DNA of 64,000 nucleotides from Linum tenue (taxonomy: Eukaryota > Streptophyta > Magnoliopsida > Malpighiales > Linaceae): assembly GCA_946122785.1 (NCBI GenBank), contig CAMGYJ010000004.1, positions 15,956,150 to 16,020,149 on the forward strand, read 5' to 3'. Position 1 is the stretch's first letter, and each line of letters begins with the position of its first letter. Shown here one piece after another: positions 19,232 through 29,800 of this stretch. The translations under genes were made by a program, and so were the position numbers. The notes beneath the pieces were generated by a model that worked only from the letters and a program-made list of their open reading frames with translations, made no database searches and had not been told where the DNA came from.

Positions 19232-21879
19232 TAGGGGTGGGCATTGGAGCGGTTAACCCGCACCAAATCGCTTTTGCGGTCAAGCCAAACTGCACCATTA
19301 GTCTTGCGGTCTGAATTTTTTGCGACTTGCAGTTCATGGTGTGGTCAATCCAAAACTGCACGGTTGCGGTTCAAAACCGCAAACCGCTAAAGTAAACTCT
19401 CACTCGAAATCGGCAGGTCTCCTTCCGCCATCTCCCCCATCCTCTCGCTACCCGTTCTCCCCCAACCTCTCCCTCGCTACCACATCTTCTCGTTCGTCTC
19501 GACGTTGCACAACACCAAGAGGCGAGAGCTCCCGAAATTCCTAGATCGAGCGCATCTGGACCTTTCCTACCCTCGGAGCTACAGTGCTTGGGCGTACTTT
19601 CAACAACACTCTCCAGTACCGGCGATGACGCTTCCCCTGACTTCCCTCATCCGGATGTCCAGATTCTCAACTCCGGCTCATTCCGTTGTTCTGGTATTAT
19701 CTCTCTCTCTCTCCCTCCTCATTTCCTTAATCGGCTTCCTTTGGGTTCCATCTGAATAAATTTCATTGCGTTCCCATCGCACCTCCGCTCAGGTGGCGAC
19801 CAACCCACCTAGCGAGTAAGCGATCGAGCTTGGTTTTGCTCTCTCCTTCTCCTTATTTTAGCTGTCCCTGTACCCCTTTGTGGGTTTTCTACTAGCCATA
19901 GATTCTAGATACTCTGACAGCCCCTTTCTAGGATTTCAGTAGTTCCTTTGTCCATTTGCCCCTTCAATTTGAAACTGCCTGTTGAATCTAGCACTTGCTT
20001 TCTATTGAGTACTGAATCTTGCTGTCTTTGGTATGGGAATGGTGATCGAGAAGGGTATGGATTAGATATCAATCAGGATTGGTGATCGAGAGTTTCCAAC
20101 CAACCAAATGGAATAGGAGCTTAATATTTATTTCACATTCAATAGTTCAAACCTCCATTATTATGTTGAATCTGATGTTTCTTAATGGTTAGTGCTGAAG
20201 TCAGTTATGCTGTTAGTCTGCAACCCTTGTGTGTCCATGATTAGGCCCCAGTTGATTTAGAATGGATCCAGAGTTGTTTCTTACTTTGATTTAGAGGTTT
20301 CTTATTGCTTGATCTTTGAATCTGTGTATTTAGGTTCCGGGACTCCTGAAAATTAGATACATCGAGCAAACTATAGTTGGAAGCGCTGCAACTTTAGGTC
20401 TCTTCTTGGAGCAGGAAGCAAGATACAGCTCCATCAATTTCTCTCTTTGTTTAACTAGCTAGTGTATTTCCTCATTTTCTAACTATTTTCTTTCATCTGT
20501 TTATAAGGGTGTAGTGAATCTGTGAATTCTATATCAATCAGTAGGGAAATGGTAAGTCTGGTTTCTCTTTTGTGTGTGTTATTGTCCTGTTTATTGCGGC
20601 AGAATATCGAGTTGTAGCTGTTTCTTTGTTTGCTTGTCTGATTAATTAGACGATGTTTACCTCTGTTTCATCTTGGACATATTTGTTTCATTTATGCCAG
20701 TATGTTCAAAAGCCTGTTATGATAATTTGAAATTGGATTCAATAAGAATTTGTGCATGAAAGAAACCCTTCAGAAAGAAAGAGGAAAGAGCGTGGTTAGT
20801 TTCTTTTAGTTTTCTGTTAGTTTGATGAACAATAACTCTGGATCAGTTGCTTACGCTCAATCTTACATTTATAAGAGCTCTTCTTTTCATTCATTCTTTT
20901 ATGGCTTTTACTTTTGGGGGTTACTTCCATTATATATTCTTATGTGTCTGTACTATTCATATAAAAGGTTGTAGAGCTTCTAGCTTTCTTCTTTGATCAT
21001 ACCATTTGTACTCAAGGTACAGCAAAAGAAATGGGTTATTGCACATTTCTCATCTTTGTATTGTCACCAGCAACATGGGCAGGACAAAAGTATTAAAACT
21101 TTGGTGATTACTGCTAACTGGGTAACTGGAATTTCTGTGTTAAAACTAAAACAAAGGCCATTTCTGCATTCTCAATAAGTAGGAGGCCTCTGTGAAAAAA
21201 CAAATGAACCTTTGGGGTTTTCCTTACAAAGCTTCTGTTTAAGTTCCAACAACAGTGCCTGATTTTCCTGGTTGAGAAGCTGCGCTTTCTTCCTTAGCTT
21301 CTCATTTTCATTCAATATGTAGCTGTTCATTCATTAGTGTCTTCCTGGTTCGATTGTATTGTTAATCTTTTGTTTCAACTTGGCAAATTCTTAGGGTGAT
21401 GGAGACAGTGCTCTAGACAGGTTGTGGCAGAAGAAGGCTGTTTGAAAATCGTTATCTAGTTGTGGGAGGGGAAGTGTTTGTAGTGGATGAGCCTTGTTTT
21501 AATTTTGTGGGTTCTGCTTCGATGGATTTATGTTTTATTCGACATAATTCATGAACATTTGCCAAGTTACAGCTTCATTCCGTTCGCCAGTAGTCATTAG
21601 CAGAAGGGGTGCTCTGTTTCGGTGACTAGAGAAACAGAGTGTTGATGCTCTCGGTCTTGGTTGGTAATGACAGTAGTAATTTTATTCAATTCATAATGAA
21701 TTGCGGTCAAACATGCGATGCGATCCAAATCTCTCCAAACCGCTAACATATACGATTTGGTTTGACCGCACCAATAACATTGCGGTCGAACAAGCGGTGC
21801 GGTCCAATTGAATGCGGTGCGGTGCGGTTTATATCAATATGGTACGGTGCGGTCCGAACCGCACCGATGCCCACCCCTA
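19232..21879. mobile_element. hAT-like non-autonomous element, 2.65 kb
   Basis: The ends TAGGGGTGGGCATTGG and CCGATGCCCACCCCTA are inverted repeats. Many GCGGT/ACCGC words lie in the subterminal 150 bp of both ends. I find no clear 8-bp duplication. The interior has a pyrimidine-rich leader-like section (19390-19800) and AT-rich DNA with no recognisable gene. It could be a deleted autonomous element or hold captured host DNA. Confidence 0.7.
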
Positions 21880-22471
21880 CTATGACATAGCTCGTCATCG
21901 GCAAGAAGCCAGCCATGTCTAGCCACTTGATTGCTCTCATTAGCGAGTTCAAATGACAAAGTTCAGCTTCTCCTCCGCACTTTCTCTGGCTTCTCCTTCT
22001 TTGTATTGCTAGCTTTGGCTGGGTTTATGATGGAAGGGGTTATTGGGTTTTCTGCCGGAAGATGCAAGATCAAGAGCAAGAGAAGAATAATTTGGAGATG
22101 TAGGTGTTTGGTGGCTCTTGAGACTGCTAACGTGCCAGGTGTGGGTAATCTTGACCATTCCCTTCGTGGGATTAACTAGCTTTTGGTTTAGCTGTTTTAG
22201 ACGTAATAATAAGGAGGCGAAGGGGAAAGAGTTTGAAACCGAAAAGGGAATAAATTTCCTCTTGTTAATTGCGTGCTAAGGGTAGGGAATTAATTGGTTG
22301 TGAATTTGGCTAATCGATTCTTCATGTTTTAATTACCATACGGCTAACGGTCATTTGGTTTCTAACTGTTGGATTTCTATCTGATTCACTTTCTTGTACG
22401 AATTCACATATTCTATTCGACCCAAACATTTATTACAGGTTGAACCTAAACCCAAAGATCGGAATGTTAAA

Positions 22472-23115
22472 ACAACTTTAAGTTGTACATACACTTTCTA
22501 ACAAATCACTCTCTGGTACAACTTAAAATTGTACCTATACTAATGGTACAACCTTAAGTTGTACCTACATTTTCTCAAAATTCTTTTATGGTACAACTTA
22601 AACTTGTACCTATACTATGATACAAATTTAAGTTGTACCTACACTTTCTAACAAATCCCTCTATGGTACAACTCAAAATTGTACCTATATTTGTGGTACA
22701 ACCTTATGTTGTACCTACACTTTCTAAAAATCCTTCTATGGTACAACCCAAACTTGTAACTATACCATGGTATAATTTTAAGTTGTACCTAAACTTTCTA
22801 ACAAATACCTCTATGGTACAACGCAAAATTGTACATATACTAATGGTACAACCTTAAGTTGTACCTACACTTTCTCAATATCCTTCTGTGGTACAACTCA
22901 AACCTGTACCTATACCATGGTACAACTTTATGTTGTACCTACACTTTTACAAAAAAAAAAAAAACTCTATGGTACAACCTAAAATTATACCTACACGCTA
23001 TGTACAATTTTGAGTTGTTCCTACACTTTGTGAAACAAATTCTTCAATGGTACAGCTAAAACTTGTACCTATACGATATTGTACAACTCTAATTTGTACC
23101 TACAATTGTATACAT
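22472..23115. repeat. Minisatellite of GGTACAAC/GTTGTACC dyads, second part
   Basis: The same ~75-bp monomer continues from 16603, with about eight more decayed units. An A-run lies at 22952-22966. Confidence 0.82.
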
Positions 23116-23318
23116 TGATTCATTATTTACAAGATTGCCATTAATAATGTGGGATCAGTCATTTAGTGGGTTTATCTTTTCAACAGGTCACTTTTTTTTA
23201 TAGTATGAGTGCTATAAAGCACGCTAGAAGGGCTCTCAATGGATACCCAGTACCCACATTCCATTGCATAATCAAGCCTTGGTTCAATTTTCCCCAGCAG
23301 TCTCAAACCAACACTAAG

Positions 23319-23548
23319 GGCCTGTTTACTTTCATTTCTGTTTCTTGTTTTTTAGAAAACAGATGTTGAAAACAGGTGAAAACAACATTTTGTCGTTTCC
23401 GAAAACAGCAGGAAGTTGCCACTTTCTGTTTTCATAGTTGGAAACGAATAGAAATCAGAATGAAAAGTAAACAAGTTTTCTCATTTCGGTTGCCAAATTT
23501 ATCACATGAAAACAGAAAACTGGAAACGAAAATGAAAGTGAACAAGCA
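23319..23548. mobile_element. Probable decayed MITE
   Basis: GGGCCTGTTTACTTTCATTT on the left is partly mirrored by AATGAAAGTGAACAAGC on the right, and the interior is rich in GAAAACAG/CTGTTTTC. No target duplication is clear. Confidence 0.35.
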
Positions 23549-24105
23549 AACATGAGGTTTGTTAATGCAAAATAACAAAAAGTCCAATACTTTTGAGGAC
23601 AAGAGTCTTCGTTAGAAACAAGTCCATCCATAAAGAAAATAAACTTACACCTAATAAATAAGTTAACCCTAAACGATTGCTCGTTTTCCAGAACCTACGA
23701 ATCAAGCATTTTCTCCACCGGCGCCGCTGCTTTTCTCGCTTCCTCGGCCTCCAGCAGCTCGGCCACCTTAGTCTTCAACATCTCAACCTACTCAACTGCC
23801 TCCGCGGCCTTCTTCTCCGCCTCCGCCACCGCCGCTGCCGTTTCGGCATGCTTTTCCTGCTCTTCCGTTAGAGCCTTCTCCGGCTCAGTCGTGTTTACCT
23901 TCTCCGCCTCAAGCTTCACCTTATCCTCCGCCAAGTCAGAATCTAGCTGTTCTTTAGCAGCCGCATCTATAGCATCCTGTGCCTCCTAGAGTTTTGTGAC
24001 TAGTACGGCACGGACACACATGAGGAATATAACAAAACCAGAGACTACGATTTTCTGTAGCCGGATCACCGGAGCCCTTGCGCCCAGACCATGACGCCGG
24101 TGGTG

Positions 24106-24195
24106 CTAATAAAAAAAAATAATTGTATTAGAATGAAAACAAAAGCGAAGAGAAAAGAAAAAAAACTAGAAAATAATAGATGGTAGATAACTTAC
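24106..24195 (-). other. Probable intron of the host gene fragment
   Basis: GTAAGT donor, pyrimidine-rich tract and TATTAG acceptor on the minus strand. Coding-like sequence lies on both sides. Confidence 0.5.
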
Positions 24196-24321
24196 GACAG
24201 CCAAGTGGTAGAAGCGCCGAACACAATGGGAAAGCGGCATTCGTGCGCGATGGCTCACAACATATCCGTAAATGAACAAGAGGAGCTCGACGAAGGTGAG
24301 TCCAGGCCATGTGTTGACGTA

Positions 24322-24326
24322 CGTCC
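24322..24326. repeat. Copia element target-site duplication, left copy
   Basis: CGTCC is repeated at 29272-29276 directly after the 3' LTR. Confidence 0.88.
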
Positions 24327-24767
24327 TGTTGAAATTAATTAAAGTTTAATTAAATAAAGCTGCAAAATATTAGAAAATCCTAGAAGCTAAGTGATGTGTG
24401 TGGTGTGTACTGGTGTGAAGAAAAAAATCTGTATGTGTTAGTTGTGGAGAAGTGTGTAGAATCTAATTAAATGAGGTTAGTTGTTAGGTGTGATTAAAAA
24501 ATGAAGAAAAAGAAAGACCACATGTTGAGGTCGGTTAGGAGGAGTTGAAGGCCTATAAATAGGCTTGTCCATGTACGTTTGAGTAGTAGAGCCAAAAAGA
24601 AGAAAGAAAGAAGCAAAGAAATAAAATAAGTCTTCTCTACAAAAACCTCTATGCTAATTCCCTTTTTCCTACCAATCCAATTCTCTCCAAATAAAAACCC
24701 CAACTTTCCATTCTCCCCATTCCATACACGTGCCCACCAAAGGAAATAAATTATTTTATTTCCAACA
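24327..24767 (+). repeat. Copia 5' LTR
   Basis: It is 441 bp. A CCTATAAATAGGC TATA-type box lies at about 24551-24563. A ~10-bp ACTTTGCAAA-type segment present in the 3' LTR is missing here. Confidence 0.93.
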
Positions 24768-24770
24768 AAG

Positions 24771-24783
24771 TGGTATCAGAGCC
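24771..24783 (+). promoter_or_regulatory. Copia primer binding site (initiator tRNA-Met)
   Basis: TGGTATCAGAGCC lies three bases after the LTR and is the canonical plant tRNA-iMet primer site. Confidence 0.9.
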
Positions 24784-24877
24784 CGGGTTATTCTTAAGTA
24801 TGCACTGTGGTTGCAGCGTAGTCTGAACTTCCACATCAGAACAGAATTTCTCGTGTTTTTGTTATCACGATTGTCCC

Positions 24878-26490
24878 ATGGTCGAAAAATCAAGTTTCCC
24901 CATTCAATTTCCCCACCTTACCAAAACCAATTATAAAAATTGGTGCATTCGTATCAAAGCCTTGCTGGGATCCCAAGATGCTTGAGATATTGTTGAGAAC
25001 GGGTACGAATTTCCAGCGGAGGATTCTCGATTATCTCCTGCTGAAAAGGAGGTGTTGAGAAAAAATAAAAAGAGTGATCAGAAAGCACTCACTTTAATTC
25101 ATCAGTGTCTTGATGAATCGATGTTCGATCAAATAGCAGATGCTACCACGGCAAAGAAGCATGGGAGATTCTGCAAAAGGAAATGTAAGGCGTGGAACCA
25201 GTAAAGAAGGTTCGACTTCAGACAGTCAGGGGAGATTTTGAAGCAATAAAAATGAAGGAAGGTGAATCTGTTTCAGATTTCACCGCCCGTGTGAAGTCTA
25301 TCGCCAGCAAACTGAAGCAGTATGGGGAGAAAATTGAAGAGACCAAAGTGGTGGAGAAAATTCTACGGTCATTATTACCAAAGTTTGATTATGTGGTGGT
25401 GGCCATGGAGGAAGCTAAGGACGTGTCAAAAATGACGGTTGATGAAGTCATCGGTTCATTACAAGCCAGAGAAGAAAGGCTAAATAAAAGAAATGAAGAA
25501 TCATCAGAACAAGTGTTAGCTACAAAAGCTACCACTGAGGAGAAAGAAGGTGCACGAGGAGGAGGTTACAACAAAGGTCGAGGCAGAGGAAGAGGAAGAG
25601 CCCGAGGAGCATATCAAAGCAGAGATGGAGGAAATTTCACCACGAACTATGAAACGTCCACCAGAGGCAGAGGTCGTGGACGCGCAAGAGGAAGTTGGAG
25701 ATCAAATGAAGGTCGTGATAAATCCAACGTCCAGTGCCATAATTGCTCGAAGTACGAGCATTATGCATCGGAATGTTGGAGTCCGCCTAAAGAAGTAGAG
25801 GAGACAACAAACAACGTGCAAGAAGAAGAAGTCAAAGGCACATTGATGCTGTCACATCAAGGAGATGAAAAACCGAGAGACAACATGTGGTATCTAGATA
25901 ATGCAGCAAGCAACCACATGTGTGGTAAAAGAAGCATGTTCGTGGATATGGATGAATCGGTGAAAGGAAATGTCGTATTTGGAGACTCCTCGAAAGTTCC
26001 TATCAAAGGTAGAGGAACTATACTCATCCGGCTAAAGAATGGCTCACAGCAATCTATCAGTGATGTGTACTATGTCCCAGACATGACTAGTAACATCCTG
26101 AGCTCGGTTCAGCTGATGGAGAAGAATTATGAAGTCTATATGGTGAATCGTCAATTAGAGCTGTTAAACGAGAAGAAACAGTTGTTGGCCAGAGTCCCAA
26201 TGTCGAGAAACAGAATGTTCACGATGAACATTCAGACAGAAATGGCGAAGTGCTTGAAAGCGTGTGTGAAGGACAATACATGGCTATGGCATCTGAGGTA
26301 TGGCCATCTAACTTTTGGAGGTCTGAAATTGCTTGGTCAGAAGAATATGGTGCATGGTCTGCCAGTGATCAATCATCCAGACCAATTGTGTGAAGGTTGC
26401 TTAGTTGGAAAGCAATTCAGGGCAAGTTTCCCAAAGGAGTCCCTGTCAAGAGCTAAAGCACCACTGGAGCTCGTCCATACAGATCTATGA
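24878..26490 (+). pseudogene. Copia gag-protease-integrase N-terminal part
   Basis: The gag start is at 24878. A TGA replaces a Trp codon near 24983, and a frame change near 25155-25190 precedes the long open part at 25192. The latter encodes the UBN2-type Gag core, an Arg/Gly-rich stretch, a CCHC knuckle (CHNC-X4-H-X4-C) and a protease. The catalytic D-S-G of the protease is replaced by D-N-A. An HHCC integrase finger follows (HLRYGHL, CEGC). A TGA at 26488-26490 ends the frame just after HTDL, where integrase would continue. Confidence 0.88.
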
Positions 26491-27243
26491 GGACCGATCA
26501 CCCCAACATCGTTCGGAAAGAACAAATATTTTCTATTGTTCATCGATGACTACAGTAGAAAGACATGGGTTTACTTCTTGAAACAGAAGTCAGATACATT
26601 TGAAGCTTTCAAGAAGTTCAAGATGATGGTGGAGAATGAAAGTGGTCGCTACATCAAAGCAATGAGATCATATAGAGGGGGAGAATTTATGCTCAAGAAA
26701 TTCAGAAGGTTCTGTGAATATCAAGGAATTCGCAGGTTTCTCACAGTCCCAAGATCCCCACAGCAGAATGGAGTCGTTGAGAGGAAGAACAGAACTGTCC
26801 TCAACATGGCGAGAAGCATGATGAAGAGCAAGAACCTGCCAAAGGAGCTATGGGCTGAAGCTGTTGATTGTGCAGTCTACCTGCTGAACAGGTCACCAAC
26901 AAAGAGTGTTTGGAATCAAACACCCCAAGAAGCATGGAGCGGAAGGAAACCCACAATCTCTCACCTCCGAGTCTTCGAAAGTGTCGGATATGTGCACGTA
27001 CCGGATCAAGAAAGGAAGAAGTTGGATGACAAAAGCAAGAAGTACATATTCCTGGGATACTCAGAACACTCAAAAGGTTACAAAATGTTTGATCCCGTGG
27101 AAGAGAAGTTGATCATCAGCAGAGACGTGGTAGTTGATGAAGAAACAACATGGGACTGGACTACTGAATCAAAGAAGAATTACACTTTTTTCCATTCACT
27201 ATGGATGAAAGTGATGACGAACCAGATACAACTACACCTGTGA
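26491..27243 (+). pseudogene. Copia integrase core, inactive
   Basis: The core is recognisable from FIDDYSRKTWVYFLKQKSD to PQQNGVVERKNRT and the GYSEHSKGYK-type C-terminal region. The second catalytic Asp of the DDE triad, normally in an S-D-R-G-G-E-F context, reads S-Y-R-G-G-E-F. A frame change near 27200-27240 follows. Confidence 0.85.
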
Positions 27244-27623
27244 CGAGTCCACCCATTCACATAGAACCTACCAGCCCAGAAGGAGAATCAAGTGAAAGTC
27301 CAAAAGAGAGGCTACAGAAGTATAGAAGTCTTGAAGAAATTTATGAGGAAACTACAGCAATTGAAGGTGATGAATTGACACTCTACTGTCATTTCATTGA
27401 TAGTGAACCAGTGGATGTTGAAGAAGCCATGAAGGATGAAAAATGGAAGAAAACCATGGATGAAGAAATTGGAGCAATTGAGAAGAACAAGACTTGGGAG
27501 CTTGTGTCACTCCCTGAGAACCAGAAGCCCATCGGTGTGAAGTGGATATTCAAGGCCAAGAAAAATGCTAAAGGAGAAGTCGTCAGACACAAAGCAAGAT
27601 TGGTAGCTAAAGGATACAGTTAG
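27201..27623 (+). pseudogene. Copia reverse transcriptase, N-terminal part
   Basis: It shows the usual copia RT start (EEAMKDEKWKKTMDEEI, then VKWIFKAKKN, RHKARLVAKGYS). A TAG at 27621 stands where Gln is normal, consistent with a C-to-T change. Another TAA follows near 27741 inside the MDVK-AFLNG motif. Confidence 0.88.
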
Positions 27624-27827
27624 AGACCAGGCATTGACTATAATGAAGTTTTTGCTCCTGTAGCGAGAATGGAGAGTATCAGGATGGTGATATCTCTCGG
27701 TGCTCAAAATGGATGGAAGATACACCAGATGGATGTGAAGTAAGCTTTTCTGAATGGATATCTCGAGGAAGATATCTATATTGAACAACCCCCTGGATAT
27801 TTCATTGAAGGCCAAGAAGACAAGGTA

Positions 27828-28814
27828 TTGAAGCTGAAGAAAGCATTATATGGTCTGAAACAAGCACCAAGAGCGTGGAATAGTAGAATTGACCAATATT
27901 TTCAACAGAATGGGTTCAGCAAATGCCCACATGAGCATGCACTATACTGCAAGGTGCAAGGGGGAGCAATCTTGATAGTTTGCCTATATGTAGATGATCT
28001 TGTCTTCACAGGCAACGATCCTCAAATGTTTGAAGAGTTCAAGAAGACGATGGTTCGTGAGTTTGAGATGACAGACATCGGACTAATGTCATACTATCTC
28101 GGAATTGAAGTAAGTCAAAAGGAGGAAGGAATTTTCATTTCACAGAGTGGATTCGCCAAAGAAGTCCTTAAGAAGTTTAAGATGGAGAACTGTAATCCTG
28201 TGAGCACACCAGCAGAGTGTGGACTGAAATTATCCAAGGATGACAAAGGAGAGAAGGTCAACTCAACGGAGTTTAGAAGCCTGGTGGGAAGTCTGAGATA
28301 CCTGACTTGTAACAGACCAGATATTCTCTACGCAGTTGGATTGGTCAGCAGATACATGGAGGCGCCAACTATGTCACACTGGAACGCTGCCAAGAGGATA
28401 CTGCGCTACATAAAAGGATTTGTATTTTTCCTGGGAGATACAGCTTTCACATGGAGTTCAAAGAAGCAAGCTATCGTAACACTATCTACTTGTGAAGCTG
28501 AGTATATTGCTGCGACATCGTGTGCGTGTCATGCGATATGGTTGAGAAAGTTGTTGAAGGAGTTGAACATGACACAAGAAGAGTCAACTGAAATTTATGT
28601 GGATAACAAGTATGCCCTGGCGTTAGCAAAAAATCCGGTGTTTCATGATCGCAGTAAGCATATTGATACGAGATATCATTTCTTAAGAGAATGTGTGGAG
28701 CAAAAAGAAGTGACGCTGAAATATGTGAAAACTGAAGACCAGATTGCTGATATTTTCACGAAGCCGCTGCTGAAGCAAGATGTGTTCGTCAAAATACGGT
28801 TAATTAAACTTTAA
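27828..28814 (+). pseudogene. Copia reverse transcriptase C-terminal part and RNase H, deleted
   Basis: The palm motif LYGLKQAPRAW and the catalytic CLYVDDLVFTG are intact. After RYIKG the frame jumps directly to FVFFLGDTAFTWSSKK. About 35-40 residues with the first part of RNase H, including its first catalytic acid, are missing in frame. The rest of RNase H (STCEAEYIAA, DNKYALALAKNPVFH, TKPL) is present and ends 8 bp before the polypurine tract. Confidence 0.9.
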
Positions 28815-28821
28815 GGGGGAG
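28813..28821 (+). promoter_or_regulatory. Copia polypurine tract
   Basis: AAGGGGGAG lies directly before the 3' LTR. Confidence 0.85.
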
Positions 28822-29271
28822 TGTTGAAATTAATCAAAGTTTAATTAAATAAAGCTGCAAAATATCAGAAAATCCTAGAAGCTAAGTGATGTGTGTGGTG
28901 TGTACTGGTGTGAAGAAAAAATCTGTATGTGTTAGTTGTGCAGAAGTGTGTAGAATCTAATTAAATGAGGTTAGTTGTTAGGTGTGATTAAAAAATAAAG
29001 AAAAAGAAAGACCACAAGTTGAGGTCGGTTAGGAGGAGTTGAAGACCTATAAATAGGCTTGTCCATGTACGTTTGAGTAGTAGAGCCAAAAAGAAGAAAG
29101 AAAGAAGTAAAGAAATAAAATAAGTCTTCTCTAGAAAAACCTCTCTGTCAATTCCCTTTTTCCTACCAATCCAATTCTCTCCAAATAAAAACCCCAACTT
29201 TCCATTCTCCCCATTCCATACACGTGCCCACCAAACTTTGCAAAAGGAAATAAATTATTTTATTTCCAACA
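28822..29271 (+). repeat. Copia 3' LTR
   Basis: It is 450 bp, matches 24327-24767 with scattered substitutions and is followed by CGTCC. Confidence 0.93.
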
Positions 29272-29299
29272 CGTCCAAAACGTGTATTTTCATTGCCTG

Positions 29300-29800
29300 G
29301 CCGGATCCAAGTATAGGAAGTAGCACTGACACGGCGAGAAAGTGTAACTCCAGACCAACGGAAGGGGCAATAAGGAGGGCTCTATGTTGTGCATATATAG
29401 CTCTTCTCACTGAGGTTGTCGCTGCTGCCGCAGGCGGCCAGGGTGATAATGGAGGCAACCATTGCCGCTTCTATGTAGTGGCATAATCCAAAGCGATTGT
29501 GGAAGTTGGTGCAGCAGTTTTCACCTTCGCGGTTGTTCCACCACCGGGATGGTGACTTGAGGAATTACATCTTCGTTGATCCCGGTGAAAAATGCTGCAC
29601 CAACTTCGACAATCACTTTGGATGGTGCCACTACACAGCAGCAGCAATGGCTGCCTCCATTATCACCCTGGCCGCCTACAGCAACAGCCACAACCTCGAT
29701 GAGAAGAGCTATGCACAACATAAAGCCCTCCTTATTGCCGCTTCCGTCTGTCTTTACACTTTCTCTATCTTCATTACCCATTTTCTGGTTTGGTAACAAT
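29300..29800. repeat. Inverted duplication of the host gene fragment
   Basis: Reading the minus strand of 29525-29300 gives nearly the same sequence as the plus strand of about 29585-29800. Shared words include TGCTGCACCAACTTC, CCTCCATTATCACCCTGGCC and AAGCCCTCCTTATTGCC. The spacer is about 60 bp. Both arms encode a hydrophobic segment (ALLIAASVCLYTF type). The minus-sense arm is contiguous with the exon at 24326 across the copia insertion. A transcript would fold into a ~200-bp duplex. Confidence 0.7.

Larger units (their letters stand above)
16604..22471. mobile_element. Solo LTR of chromovirus type, carrying two nested insertions
   Basis: The segment starts TGTAACCCCC and ends GGAATGTTAAA, close to the TGTAAC...GATGTTACA ends of the Tekay-like LTR at 53190-56870. 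ACAAC flanks it on both sides (16599-16603, 22472-22476) and the interrupted minisatellite continues directly. Without the inserts at 17654-19095 and 19232-21879 about 1.8 kb remain, with no coding region or primer site. This fits a solo LTR left by recombination. A short tandem of an ACCGCGGAAT-type phrase lies at 17225-17430. Confidence 0.6.
23690..24326 (-). pseudogene. Membrane/coiled-coil host gene fragment
   Basis: Reading the minus strand, one exon (24326-24196) encodes a hydrophobic stretch (LTFVELLLFIYGYVVSHR). A GTAAGT donor follows at 24195 and an intron of about 90 bp ends TATTAG at 24106. The next exon has a second hydrophobic segment (IVVSGFVIFLMC) and then a Glu/Ala/Lys-rich coiled coil of about 80 residues down to 23690. 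TAG codons lie at about 23990, 23790 and 23695. The upstream part is separated by the copia insertion at 24327. The layout of membrane segments plus coiled coil loosely recalls BAP31-like proteins, but I do not recognise the family. Confidence 0.5.
24327..29271 (+). mobile_element. Ty1/copia LTR retrotransposon, full length but defective
   Basis: LTRs 24327-24767 and 28822-29271 start TGTTGAAATT and end TTCCAACA, with target duplication CGTCC and a tRNA-iMet primer site. The coding order is gag, protease, integrase, reverse transcriptase, RNase H, which defines copia. At least four premature stops, a frameshift and an internal deletion make it unable to move by itself. About a dozen LTR differences plus a ~10-bp indel imply an older insertion than element A. 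It interrupts the host gene fragment read on the minus strand. Confidence 0.93.

Noticed and set aside
19107..19361. 84-codon minus-strand frame at the hAT element edge
   Set aside because: It crosses the transposon terminus and consists largely of terminal repeat sequence.
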